NCBI RefSeq assembly: GCF_900104615.1
Contig: NZ_LT629939.1
Span: 1,909,441-1,973,440, forward strand
Source: Merdimmobilis hominis
Lineage (GTDB): Bacteria; Bacillota; Clostridia; Oscillospirales; Ruminococcaceae
Length of the DNA stretch: 64,000 nt
Reading direction: 5' to 3'
In this document: positions 53,622 through 62,187 of the stretch, piece after piece
Layout: the number at the start of each line of letters is the position of its first letter
Numbering within the stretch: the stretch's first letter is position 1
Notes under the pieces: generated by a model
The model's input: only the letters and a program-made list of their open reading frames with translations
What the model was told of the DNA's origin: nothing
Databases searched by the model: none
Position numbers and translations under genes: made by a program

Positions 53622-54113
53622 TTAATAACCCTTGATTTCGTCTAGGGATTCATCTTTTTCCACATAGTCCCGCTGGACGTCGATAATTCGGAATTGGTCG
53701 CGGGTATCCCGCACCACAACCTGGGCGATACCTGCGTTGATGATCATCCGCTTGCACAGGGAACAGGGGTTTGCCCCAACCACATAGTTGCCGGTGGAAC
53801 ACTCCAGCCCCACCAAATAAAGGGTGGCGCCCAGCATGTCGGCCCGGGAGGCGTGGATGATGGCGTTCTGTTCTGCGTGGACCGAGCGGCACATCTCATA
53901 CCGCTGTCCCCGGGGGATGTTGAATTTCTCCCGGGTGCAGTACCCCAGATCGCAGCAGTTCTGCCGGCCCCGGGGAGCTCCTACATAGCCGGTGGAGATG
54001 ATCTGATCGTTTTTCACAATAATCGCTCCAAAATTGCGGCGCAGGCAGGTGCCTCGGGCGGCTACCGTTTGGGCGATATCCAAATAATAATTATACTTAT
54101 CTCTGCGTTCCAT
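53622..54113 (-). CDS. dCMP/deoxycytidylate deaminase (ComEB-like)
   Basis: 163 residues. Zinc motifs HAEQNAI and PCSLCKRMI of the cytidine/deoxycytidylate deaminase family, with the family's second ligand loop (CCDLGYCTREKFNIPRG). Converts dCMP to dUMP for thymidylate synthesis. Start ATG at 54113 behind AAAAAGGAGAATCATCCC; a frame to 54239 lacks a site. Stands alone, divergent from rsmA. Confidence 0.9.
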   Translation of the reverse strand: MERRDKYNYYLDIAQTVAARGTCLRRNFGAIIVKNDQIISTGYVGAPRGRQNCCDLGYCTREKFNIPRGQRYEMCRSVHAEQNAIIHASRADMLGATLYLVGLECSTGNYVVGANPCSLCKRMIINAGIAQVVVRDTRDQFRIIDVQRDYVEKDESLDEIKGY

Positions 54114-54342
54114 GGGATGATTCTCCTTTTTGTATGCCGCCAAGTTGGCGGTGGGAAGCGCCTTTTGTGCCCTAGTTGATACAAAAGGACAAATTTTTAG
54201 GTTCTCCCCCATTTTAATGCAAAACTGGCCTATGTGCAATGATTTTTTTTTGACTTTGTGTTACAATGAAGCAAGAAGCGCCGTTGGGGAGGCCTTATCC
54301 CTCCCGGCAGTCATCATTTTACTGGTTTTGGAGGACAAGTCC

Positions 54343-55218
54343 TTGAAATTATCCAACATTTCGGTCATCAAAGACCTGCTCGGCCGCCATGGGTTCACCT
54401 TTTCCAAGGCCCTGGGGCAGAACTTCCTCATCAACCCCACCGTCTGCCCCCGCATGGCAGAGGAGGGGGGAGCGGCCCCCGGTGTCGGGGTCATCGAAAT
54501 CGGGGCTGGCATCGGCGTGCTCACCGCCGAACTGGCCCAGAGGGCGGAAAAGGTGCTCTGCATTGAGATCGACTCCCGGCTGCTGCCTATTTTGGATGAG
54601 ACCCTGGGGGAATACAACAACATCAAAATCATCAATGAGGATGTGCTGAAGGTGGACCTGCCCGCCCTCATCGCCCAGGAGTTCCCGGGGATGGAGGTGG
54701 TGGTCTGCGCCAATCTTCCCTACTACATCACCTCTCCCATCCTGATGGACCTGCTGGAGCAGCGTCTGCCCATCCGGTCGATCACCGTCATGGTGCAGAA
54801 GGAGGCCGCCCAGCGGATCTGCGCCCCATTGGGGAGCCGGGAGGTTGGTGCGGTCACGGTGGCAGTGCGGTATTTTTCCGAACCAAAGGTGCTGTTCCAG
54901 GTGTCCCGAGGCTCCTTTCTGCCCGCCCCGGATGTGGATTCCACCGTCATCCGGCTGGATGTCCACCAGGAACCGCCAGTCTCAGTGCCGGATGAAACGC
55001 TGTTTTTCCAGGTGGTGCGGGGGGCTTTTTCCCAGCGCCGCAAGACAGTTTCCAACTCCCTGTCCAGCGCGTTGTCGCTCCCCAAAGCCGCGGTCAATCA
55101 AATTTTAGAGGCGGCTGGGGTTCCCCTCACCGCCCGGCCGGAGCAGCTCTCTATGGAGGAGTTCGCCGCCCTCTCCACGGCCGTAGGCAATTGGAAAAAG
55201 GCGGCCAACCGGGAATAG
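54343..55218 (+). CDS. rsmA: 16S rRNA dimethyladenosine transferase
   Basis: 291 residues; dimethylates the two adjacent adenines near the 3' end of 16S rRNA. Motifs: FSKALGQNFLINP, SAM loop IEIGAGIGVLTAEL and catalytic NLPYYITSP, then the C-terminal helical domain with FFQVVRGAFSQRRKTVSNSL. The start is TTG 54343, eight bases from TGGAGG; the frame stays open to 54130 without a site. Loss of this enzyme gives kasugamycin resistance in other bacteria. Confidence 0.95.
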   Translation: MKLSNISVIKDLLGRHGFTFSKALGQNFLINPTVCPRMAEEGGAAPGVGVIEIGAGIGVLTAELAQRAEKVLCIEIDSRLLPILDETLGEYNNIKIINEDVLKVDLPALIAQEFPGMEVVVCANLPYYITSPILMDLLEQRLPIRSITVMVQKEAAQRICAPLGSREVGAVTVAVRYFSEPKVLFQVSRGSFLPAPDVDSTVIRLDVHQEPPVSVPDETLFFQVVRGAFSQRRKTVSNSLSSALSLPKAAVNQILEAAGVPLTARPEQLSMEEFAALSTAVGNWKKAANRE

Positions 55219-55219
55219 A

Positions 55220-55256
55220 AAAAACCCTCCCCAATCCGGGGAGGGTTTTGTTTTGC
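55220..55256 (+). terminator. Terminator between rsmA and rex
   Basis: ACCCTCCCC-AATCC-GGGGAGGGT followed by TTTGTTTTG; the minus-strand side also has a T run, so it serves both convergent genes. Confidence 0.92.
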
Positions 55257-55269
55257 GGGGAGGGAGGGG

Positions 55270-55938
55270 CTATTTCTGCTCCACCTCTTTGGCGGCCTCT
55301 TTTTCCGCCAGGTCTTTGACTCGGTAGCTCAAGGTCATCAAGCTGTCCCCCAGGTGGACATTCTCCACCACAATGCTGTCGTAGTTGACCGCCAGATCGT
55401 AGTGGGAGAAATTCCAGAACCCGCGGATGCCCAAGCCAACCAAAAGGTCGGCGATCTCCTGTGCCGCTTCCTTTGGGATGCACAGTACCGCCATCTTCGG
55501 GCGGTACTGCTGACAAAAAGCAGTCAGATCGCTGACATCCCGGATGGGGAGCCCACGGACCCGGCGGCCGATGACCTCGCTGTTTTTGTCAAAGATGCCG
55601 ATGAGATCGAACCCCTTGTTTTCAAAATCCATATGGGTGGCGATGGTGCGGCCCAGGTTGCCAGCGCCGATCAAAATGGTCTTGACGCCCAGGTTTAACC
55701 CCAGGATGTTGCCGATCTCCCCATGGAGGGCGGATACGTTGTACCCATACCCCTGCTGGCCGAATCCCCCAAAGCAATTGAGATCCTGCCGGATTTGGGA
55801 AGCGGTCAGCCGCATGATCTGTGCCAACTCCCGGGAAGAGATGCGGTTGACCCCACTTTTTAAAAGTTCCCCCAAGAACCGGTAATAGCGCGGCAGGCGC
55901 TTGATTACCGAGAGGGATACTGTATCACTTTTTGCCAT
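55270..55938 (-). CDS. rex: Redox-sensing repressor Rex
   Basis: 222 residues. N-terminal winged helix (VIKRLPRYYRFLGELL, SSRELAQIMRLTASQIRQDL), then a Rossmann fold with the NAD(H) loop LIGAGNLGRTIATH and a C-terminal swap helix. Rex senses NADH/NAD and represses fermentation genes in anaerobes. Start ATG at 55938 behind TTGGGAGTGATTGCA. A Rex box in this window was looked for and not found. Confidence 0.95.
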   Translation of the reverse strand: MAKSDTVSLSVIKRLPRYYRFLGELLKSGVNRISSRELAQIMRLTASQIRQDLNCFGGFGQQGYGYNVSALHGEIGNILGLNLGVKTILIGAGNLGRTIATHMDFENKGFDLIGIFDKNSEVIGRRVRGLPIRDVSDLTAFCQQYRPKMAVLCIPKEAAQEIADLLVGLGIRGFWNFSHYDLAVNYDSIVVENVHLGDSLMTLSYRVKDLAEKEAAKEVEQK

Positions 55939-56237
55939 TGCAATCACTCCCAACAAGACAGAAAGGACAAAATAAAAGTAGCATAAATAGTGTAAACGAA
56001 TTTGGTGGAAAAGTCAAATAAGCAGCAATTGTTTGTAGGATTGCCGGAATTGGCCGGATTGTTTGCGCTACCTCCATGATTTATTCACAAATATTCGCTA
56101 TACTAAAAACAGAAATGACCTTTGTACAAAGCTCTTTCCCATGGAGCGAGTAGACGACCATTCCCTTCGGGCCAGGGGCAGATGCGGTTTTCCCCTGTGT
56201 CGCCGCTGGGGTTTATCCGAATAAAAGGAGTAATGAC

Positions 56238-56696
56238 ATGAACAAACAACCTCTTTACGATCTGCCGGAAAATCTGGATGAATTGGAGCCAGAGCGCAGG
56301 GTCACCGTCGTCTGTGTTACCAATCAATTTCAATGCGACCGCATCATCAAGGCAGGACGGGTGATGGCAGATCTGAGCAACACCGCCTTAAACGTCATCA
56401 GTGTGGCCAACCCGGGAAGGGACCAGGACCCTGCCGCATTGCAGCACCTGTTTGATGTCACCAAGGAAAATGGGGGGAGTATGTCAATCTTATATGAGCT
56501 TGACCCAGCCAAGGCAATTATCCGTTATTTGAAGGAAAACAAAACATCCTATGTGCTCACTGGCATGCCGGAGAATGAAAATTCCATCCTCTATCAGATT
56601 TGGGAGAAGTTCACCCATATCACTTTCTTAACCGTCACCCCGGAAGGGGAACTCCAGGAGGCGGGCCGCGCCAGGTCCCTGCAAGCCGCCAATTGA
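56238..56696 (+). CDS. Universal-stress-protein-like protein
   Basis: 152 residues. A Rossmann-like alpha/beta layout with RVTVVCVTNQFQCDRIIKAGR, LNVISVANPG and a C-terminal GMPENENSILYQIWEKF ... TFLTVTPEG resembles USP or KdpD USP-like folds. The typical ATP-loop glycines (GxxGxxxxS) are not present. Start ATG at 56238 behind AAAAGGAGTAATGAC. Followed after 23 bases by the hydrolase, so one operon. Upstream (55939-56237) there is a TATACT -10 near 56097 but no clear -35. Confidence 0.6.
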   Translation: MNKQPLYDLPENLDELEPERRVTVVCVTNQFQCDRIIKAGRVMADLSNTALNVISVANPGRDQDPAALQHLFDVTKENGGSMSILYELDPAKAIIRYLKENKTSYVLTGMPENENSILYQIWEKFTHITFLTVTPEGELQEAGRARSLQAAN

Positions 56697-56719
56697 TTCT
56701 ATGAAAAGGAGCGATTGTC

Positions 56720-57658
56720 ATGCAAATCCGCGTCGATGAAATTTCCTTTGCCAGCAGCAACGGGTGCAGTCTGGTCAAAGGCTGGGTCTATGCCCCGATG
56801 GAAGGGGATTGCAAGGGAATTGTGCAGATCTCTCACGGCATGTGCGAATACATCGGCCGGTATGATCCCTTCCTCCGCTTTTTGGCGCAGCACGGGTATG
56901 TCGCCTGCGGCAACGACCATATTGGCCACGGCCACAGCAGCCCAGATGAGGACCACCTGGGCTATATGGGGGGGATGGAGGGCGACCGCTGGATTGTGGA
57001 GGATCTGCACCGCTTCAACCGGATTGTCCGCAAAATCCACCCCGGCTTGCCCTGTGTCATGCTGGGCCACAGCATGGGTTCCTTTGCCGCGCGGGTGTAT
57101 GCTGCCCAATATGGGCATACCCTGGCAGGGTTAATTTTAAGCGGCACTGGGGGGAAGAACCCCGCCGCCCCTCTGGGGGAGAAGCTGGCCCGTGCTCTCA
57201 GCCGCAGGGCAGGGGAACGGGAGCGGACTCCTGTGCTGACCAGGCTGATCTTCCAGGATTACAACCGAGCCTTTGAGCCCCGCCGCACCGACAGCGACTG
57301 GCTCACCCGGGACAATGACCTGGTAGACCGGTATATTGACGACCCTTTCTGCACCTTTACCTTCACCAATTCCGCCTATGCGGCGTTGCTGCGGCTGCAC
57401 CATCAGGCCAACAGCCGAAAGACCTTTCAAAGGACCCCCAAGGAACTGCCGGTTTACCTGTTCTCCGGGGACAAAGATCCGGTGGGAGGAAACGGGGAAG
57501 GGGTAGCCCAGGTGTTCCGGAGGTACAATGAGGCCGGGCTGTGGGATGTGGAACTGAAGCTCTACCCCGATGGCCGCCACGAGATGCTCAACGAACTCAA
57601 CCGACAAGAGGTCTATAAGGATGTCTTGGGATGGCTGGACTTCCATTTGGCGGAATAG
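56720..57658 (+). CDS. Alpha/beta hydrolase (lysophospholipase/S33-like)
   Basis: 312 residues. Oxyanion region ISHGMCEYIGRY, nucleophile elbow GHSMGS (Ser about 118), and later FSGDKDPVGGNG and YPDGRHEML supplying Asp and His, the order of monoacylglycerol lipase/lysophospholipase L2-type enzymes. No signal peptide, so it acts on intracellular lipids or esters. Start ATG at 56720 behind AAGGAGCGATTGTC. Confidence 0.88.
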   Translation: MQIRVDEISFASSNGCSLVKGWVYAPMEGDCKGIVQISHGMCEYIGRYDPFLRFLAQHGYVACGNDHIGHGHSSPDEDHLGYMGGMEGDRWIVEDLHRFNRIVRKIHPGLPCVMLGHSMGSFAARVYAAQYGHTLAGLILSGTGGKNPAAPLGEKLARALSRRAGERERTPVLTRLIFQDYNRAFEPRRTDSDWLTRDNDLVDRYIDDPFCTFTFTNSAYAALLRLHHQANSRKTFQRTPKELPVYLFSGDKDPVGGNGEGVAQVFRRYNEAGLWDVELKLYPDGRHEMLNELNRQEVYKDVLGWLDFHLAE

Positions 57659-57696
57659 AGGGAAAGGCCCGCCTTGAAAAAAGCAGTGCAAAAAGA

Positions 57697-57730
57697 AAAG
57701 CCCTTGGGAATTATCCCAAGGGCTTTTGCA
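57697..57730. terminator. Bidirectional terminator between hydrolase and rny
   Basis: AAAAGCCCTTGGGA-ATTA-TCCCAAGGGCTTTT, effective on both strands. Confidence 0.95.
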
Positions 57731-57735
57731 TGTTC

Positions 57736-59286
57736 CTATTTGGCATAGTCCACCGAACGGGTTTCGCGGATCAAGTTGACTTTGATCTGTCCAGGGTATT
57801 CCATCTCATCTTCGATCTTTTTGGCGATTTCCCGGGCGGTGATAACCATCTGATCGTCGCTGATCACATCGGGTTTGATCATGACGCGGATCTCACGGCC
57901 GGCCTGGATGGCAAAGCATTTCTCCACCCCATTGAAGGAATTTGCAATCTCCTCCAGCTTCTCCAGGCGCTTGATGTAATTCTCCAGGTTCTCACGGCGG
58001 GCACCGGGACGCGCGGCGGAGATGGCATCAGCAGCCTGCACCAGGCAGGCGACGATGGTTTTAGGCTCCACATCGTTGTGGTGGGCCTCAATGGCGTGGA
58101 TAATCTCCGGGCTTTCCTTGTACTTTTTGGCGATGTCTACGCCGATGGCCACATGGGAGCCTTCGATTTCATGGGTGAGGGCCTTGCCGATGTCGTGGAT
58201 CAAACCGGCGCGGCGTGCTTGGTTGACGTCTGCGCCCACTTCGGCGGCCATAATGCCGGCCAGGTGAGCGACTTCCACTGAATGGGCCAGGACATTCTGG
58301 CCATAGCTGGTGCGGTACCGCATCCGGCCCAAAAGCTTGATCAACTCGGGATGCATGGCATGGACGCCGGTTTCAATGACAGCGCGCTCGCCGTCCTGCT
58401 TGATCTTCTGCTCCACTTCGCGGCGGGCCTTGTCCACCATTTCCTCGATGCGGGCGGGGTGGATGCGGCCGTCCTGGATCAATCGCTCCAGGGCGATGCG
58501 GGCGATCTCCCGCTTCACCGTGTCGTGGCAGGAGAGGGTGATGGCTTCCGGCGTGTCGTCGATGATCAGGTCGACGCCGGTCAAGGTCTCCAGGGTGCGG
58601 ATGTTGCGGCCTTCACGGCCTATGATCCGGCCCTTCATCTCATCATTGGGCAGGGGGACTACCGACACAGTGACCTCAGCCACATGGTCGGCGGCACACC
58701 GCTGGATGGCTTGGGTAATAATCTCGCGGGCCTTCTGGTCCGCTTCATCCTTCAGCCGCTGTTCGATCTGGGTGATCTTCAGGGCCTTCTCATGGGTCAG
58801 TTCATTCTCCAGGTTGGTGAGCAGGTATTCCTTAGCTTGGTCAGCGGTGTAGCCGGAGATTTTCTCCAGCATCTCAAACTGGTGTTTTTTCACCAGGTCC
58901 GCCTCTTTAAGCTGCTCCTCCACCTCAGTCATCTTCTTTTGCAGGGCTTCTTCTTTCTTCTCCTGGTTTTCCAGTTTGCGGTCCAGGGATTCTTCCTTTT
59001 GCTGGATGCGCCGCTCCAGTCGGGATACCTCGCTGCGGCGGTCCTTTAATTCTTTTTCGGTCTCAGTTCGCATGCGATAGATTTCATCTTTCGCTTCGAC
59101 AATTGCTTCTTTCTTTTTGCTTTCTGCTGTTTTCAGAGCCTCGCTGACCAGCCGCTTCGCCTCATCTTCGGCGGAGCCCAGTTCAGCTTCGGCGATCCGT
59201 TTTCTATATTTCACGCCCAGGGGAAAGGCGATAATCAAGCCGGCAGCAAACGCAATGATACCGATATAGATTGTCATGTCGCCCAT
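57736..59286 (-). CDS. rny: Ribonuclease Y
   Basis: 516 residues; membrane-bound endoribonuclease that starts mRNA decay. N-terminal helix ([21 protein letters not shown]), a long charged coiled coil (about 30-200), the KH motif [15 protein letters not shown], the HD domain with [12 protein letters not shown] and a C-terminal domain. AGGAGGT overlaps ATG 59298; ATG 59286 is 13 bases from it, and I prefer it. The frame open to 59388 has no site. Confidence 0.95.
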   Translation of the reverse strand: MGDMTIYIGIIAFAAGLIIAFPLGVKYRKRIAEAELGSAEDEAKRLVSEALKTAESKKKEAIVEAKDEIYRMRTETEKELKDRRSEVSRLERRIQQKEESLDRKLENQEKKEEALQKKMTEVEEQLKEADLVKKHQFEMLEKISGYTADQAKEYLLTNLENELTHEKALKITQIEQRLKDEADQKAREIITQAIQRCAADHVAEVTVSVVPLPNDEMKGRIIGREGRNIRTLETLTGVDLIIDDTPEAITLSCHDTVKREIARIALERLIQDGRIHPARIEEMVDKARREVEQKIKQDGERAVIETGVHAMHPELIKLLGRMRYRTSYGQNVLAHSVEVAHLAGIMAAEVGADVNQARRAGLIHDIGKALTHEIEGSHVAIGVDIAKKYKESPEIIHAIEAHHNDVEPKTIVACLVQAADAISAARPGARRENLENYIKRLEKLEEIANSFNGVEKCFAIQAGREIRVMIKPDVISDDQMVITAREIAKKIEDEMEYPGQIKVNLIRETRSVDYAK

Positions 59287-59501
59287 ACGATGTTTCATAC
59301 CTCCTTTGTTTGAATTTTGGAAATTGAATATTGTAATATAGATCAGGGTAGCATTTTCAAAAACCAGTGGGCCATGGGGACAGGCCATAGCCCTCCACTC
59401 TAAAAAAACGCTATTTCTATTTTACCGTTCCGTGGGTGTGATGTCAAGGTGAATGTATGGACGGGGCATTTAAAATGGATGGAACCGCCAAAGATTTGGC
59501 C

Positions 59502-59530
59502 TTGACAAATCTCTACCCCGGTGGTATGAT
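59502..59530 (+). promoter_or_regulatory. Promoter of the thrS leader
   Basis: TTGACA-N17-TATGAT, strong. The transcript start near 59537 leaves a leader of about 390 bases. Confidence 0.88.
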
Positions 59531-59536
59531 ACACAG

Positions 59537-59819
59537 TAATCAGCAAAGGCTGAGGATTTTTATAAGAACTGAAATCGTTGATGAGGACGTTGCCGTCCCA
59601 AACAACCATACCAGAGAGGAAGCGCCACCGGCTGAAAGCGCGTCTATGGAAGGAATGGCAGATACCACCTCTGAGAGTGCGATTAAGGCTTGTCCCCAAA
59701 CGCGCCGCGTGACAGCGTTACCCAGTCTACGAGGGGCAGGGTGTTTTCCTGCAATTCGGGTGGAACCGTGGAGCATTTGCTTCATCCCGTGTTTTCTGCG
59801 CGGGATGGGGCTTTTTTTA
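59537..59819 (+). promoter_or_regulatory. Threonine T-box riboswitch
   Basis: The T-box sequence GGGTGGAACCGTGG (59758-59771) pairs with the NCCA end of uncharged tRNA. Stem I contains GATGAGGAC (AG-bulge region) and a specifier loop around 59661-59670 with codon ACC (Thr), matching the threonyl-tRNA synthetase downstream. The terminator CATCCCGTG ... CGCGGGATG with GGGCTTTTTTT is at 59783-59819. Uncharged tRNA-Thr is expected to favour the antiterminator and thrS expression. Confidence 0.93.
59783..59819 (+). terminator. T-box terminator
   Basis: CATCCCGTG-TTTTCTG-CGCGGGATG with a seven-T tail. The 5' arm competes with T-box antiterminator pairing. Confidence 0.9.
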
Positions 59820-59925
59820 TTTCATCCTCCCGCAAAGATGCAAGGGCTCCCCCCAGGGGGAGGATGATTTGAAATAAAAACCGCAGACTATGGATAGAAT
59901 TTTTGTGAAAAGGAGCGAGCGAACT

Positions 59926-61830
59926 ATGATCAACATCACCTTAAAAGACGGCGTCGCCAAGGAGTACCAGGCTCCGATTACCCCTATTGAGATCGCAAAA
60001 GACCTCTCTGCCGGCCTGGCCAAAGTCGCCTGCGCTGCAAAAGTGAACGGCGAGCTTCGGGACCTGCGCTTCCCCATCGAAAGCGACGCCAATGTGTCCA
60101 TCCTCACCTTTGAGGACGCCGAGGGCAAAAAGGCATTCTGGCACACCAGCGCCCATGTGTTGGCCCAGGCGGTGCAGCACCTGTATCCCGAGGCTAAACT
60201 GACCATCGGCCCCGCGGTGGACAACGGCTTCTATTATGACATCGACGTGGAGAAGCCCTTTGTGGCAGAAGACCTGGAGAAGATCGAAGCCGAAATGAAG
60301 AAGATCGTCAAGGAAGGGGAAGCATTGGAGCGGTTTGAGCTCTCTGGCGACGAGGCCAAAGAGCTGATGAAGGATAACCCCTACAAGGTTGAATTGATCG
60401 AGGAGCACGCTGGAAAAGGGGAGAAGCTGAGCTTCTTCCGCCAGGGCGATTTCACCGACCTGTGCGCCGGCCCCCACCTGATGAATACCAGCCCCATCAA
60501 GGCCATCAAGCTGACCCAGTGCACCGGCGCCTATTGGCGCGGCGACGCCAACAACCGGATGCTGTGCCGGGTGTACGGCATCAGCTTCCCCAAGGCTTCT
60601 ATGCTGGAAGAGCACCTGAAGATGCTGGAAGAGGCCAAAAAGCGGGATCACCGCAAACTGGGCAAAGAGCTGGAGCTCTTCGACATCTTTGAGGAAGGCC
60701 CCGGATTCCCGGTGTTCCTGCCCAAGGGTATGGCCCTTCGCAATACCTTGGAAGGCTACTGGAGGGAGCTGCACCGCAAGGCCGGCTATCTGGAGATCCG
60801 CACCCCCCTCATCCTCAACGAGGAGCTGTGGCACCGTTCCGGCCACTGGGACCATTATAAAGACAATATGTACACCACCGTCATCGACGGGGAGGACTAC
60901 GCTGTCAAGCCGATGAACTGCCCCGGCGGCATGCTGGTCTACAAGAGCAAGCCCCGCTCCTATCGGGATCTGCCCCTGCGCATGGGTGAGCTGGGTATCG
61001 TCCACCGCCACGAGCTCTCCGGCGCCCTCCACGGCCTGATGCGGGTTCGCTGCTTCACCCAGGACGACGCCCACATCTTTATGACCGAGGATATGATCAA
61101 GGACGAGATCAAAGGCGTTGCCGCCTTGATCGATGAGGTCTATTCCATGTTCGGCTTCAAGTACCATGTGGAGCTCTCCACCATGCCCGAGGACCACATG
61201 GGCTCCCTGGAGCAGTGGGAGCAGGCAACCTCCGCCCTGGAGAATGCCCTGAAAGAGCTGGGCCGCGACTATGTGATCAACGAGGGCGACGGCGCTTTCT
61301 ATGGCCCCAAGATCGACTTCCATCTGGAGGACTGCTTGGGCCGGACCTGGCAGTGCGGCACCATCCAGCTGGACTACCAGATGCCCGAACGGTTTGACCT
61401 GGAGTACACCGGCGCAGATGGCGAGAAGCACCGCCCCATCATGATCCACCGGGTGCTGTTTGGCTCCATTGAGCGGTTCATCGGCATCCTCACCGAGCAT
61501 TTTGCCGGCGCGTTCCCCATGTGGCTGGCTCCAGTGCAGGTCAAAGTGATCCCTGTCTCTGAGAAGCATATGGACTATGCCAAAGGCGTTTACCAGAAGC
61601 TGTTTGACGCCGGCCTGCGGGTGGAGCTGGATGAGCGCAATGAGAAGATTGGCTACAAGATCCGGGAAGCCCAGTTGGAGAAGGTCCCCTACATGCTGAT
61701 TGTAGGCGACAAAGAGGTGGAGGCGGGCAACGTTTCGGTCCGCTCCCGCAGCGATGGCGACAAGGGTGTCAGCACCCTGGAGGATTTCCTCTGTGCCATC
61801 AAAGTGGAGATCGATTCTAAGGCGCAGTAA
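59926..61830 (+). CDS. thrS: Threonyl-tRNA synthetase
   Basis: 634 residues. TGS domain (1-60), editing domain with HTSAHVLAQAV and the Cys/His pair in DLCAGPHL. The class II catalytic core has motif 2 in RVRCFTQDDAHIF and zinc-binding Cys in MNCPGGM. The C-terminal anticodon-binding domain contains VKVIPVSEKHMDYA. Start ATG at 59926 behind AAAAGGAGCGAGCGAACT; a frame from 59890 begins before that site. Controlled by the T-box. Confidence 0.97.
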   Translation: MINITLKDGVAKEYQAPITPIEIAKDLSAGLAKVACAAKVNGELRDLRFPIESDANVSILTFEDAEGKKAFWHTSAHVLAQAVQHLYPEAKLTIGPAVDNGFYYDIDVEKPFVAEDLEKIEAEMKKIVKEGEALERFELSGDEAKELMKDNPYKVELIEEHAGKGEKLSFFRQGDFTDLCAGPHLMNTSPIKAIKLTQCTGAYWRGDANNRMLCRVYGISFPKASMLEEHLKMLEEAKKRDHRKLGKELELFDIFEEGPGFPVFLPKGMALRNTLEGYWRELHRKAGYLEIRTPLILNEELWHRSGHWDHYKDNMYTTVIDGEDYAVKPMNCPGGMLVYKSKPRSYRDLPLRMGELGIVHRHELSGALHGLMRVRCFTQDDAHIFMTEDMIKDEIKGVAALIDEVYSMFGFKYHVELSTMPEDHMGSLEQWEQATSALENALKELGRDYVINEGDGAFYGPKIDFHLEDCLGRTWQCGTIQLDYQMPERFDLEYTGADGEKHRPIMIHRVLFGSIERFIGILTEHFAGAFPMWLAPVQVKVIPVSEKHMDYAKGVYQKLFDAGLRVELDERNEKIGYKIREAQLEKVPYMLIVGDKEVEAGNVSVRSRSDGDKGVSTLEDFLCAIKVEIDSKAQ

Positions 61831-61847
61831 TCCCTTATATAAATAGG

Positions 61848-61893
61848 TATAGAAGAGCCCCAGGGGAGTACATCCCCCGGGGCTCTTGTTTTT
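61848..61893 (+). terminator. Terminator of thrS
   Basis: AGAGCCCCAGGGGA ... TCCCCCGGGGCTCT stem followed by TGTTTTTTC. Confidence 0.92.
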
Positions 61894-62108
61894 TCATCCA
61901 GATTTCAGGCAAAACTGGAAATTTGTTCATATCTTGGGGATAAGATAGATACAGCCATGGGAAAATATCCTTGGAGCACAGGAGTCTACCAACTTGTTAA
62001 GAATAAAAAGTTGGCAAATATTTATTGATGTTGCACAATAATTGTGTATTTTCTGTTACGATATCAGGCGATTTGGTTGTAAAATAGTAACAAACAGAGC
62101 CCCAAACC

Positions 62109-62137
62109 TTGATTTTAACAGGTTTTTGCGCTATAAT
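62109..62137 (+). promoter_or_regulatory. Promoter of the M23 peptidase gene
   Basis: TTGATT-N17-TATAAT. Further upstream TGTGTA-N5-TGTTAC (62043-62059) is a weak WalR-like pair. The gap 61894-62108 holds no gene. Confidence 0.75.
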
Positions 62138-62187
62138 CAGGAAGTGAAAAAATGTCCAATGGGACAGAAGGAAAGGGGTTGATGCCG

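Noticed and set aside
56080..56102. Possible Rex operator (TTCACAA) near the USP gene promoter
   Set aside because: Only one half-site is recognisable; the opposite arm TTGTGAA is absent.
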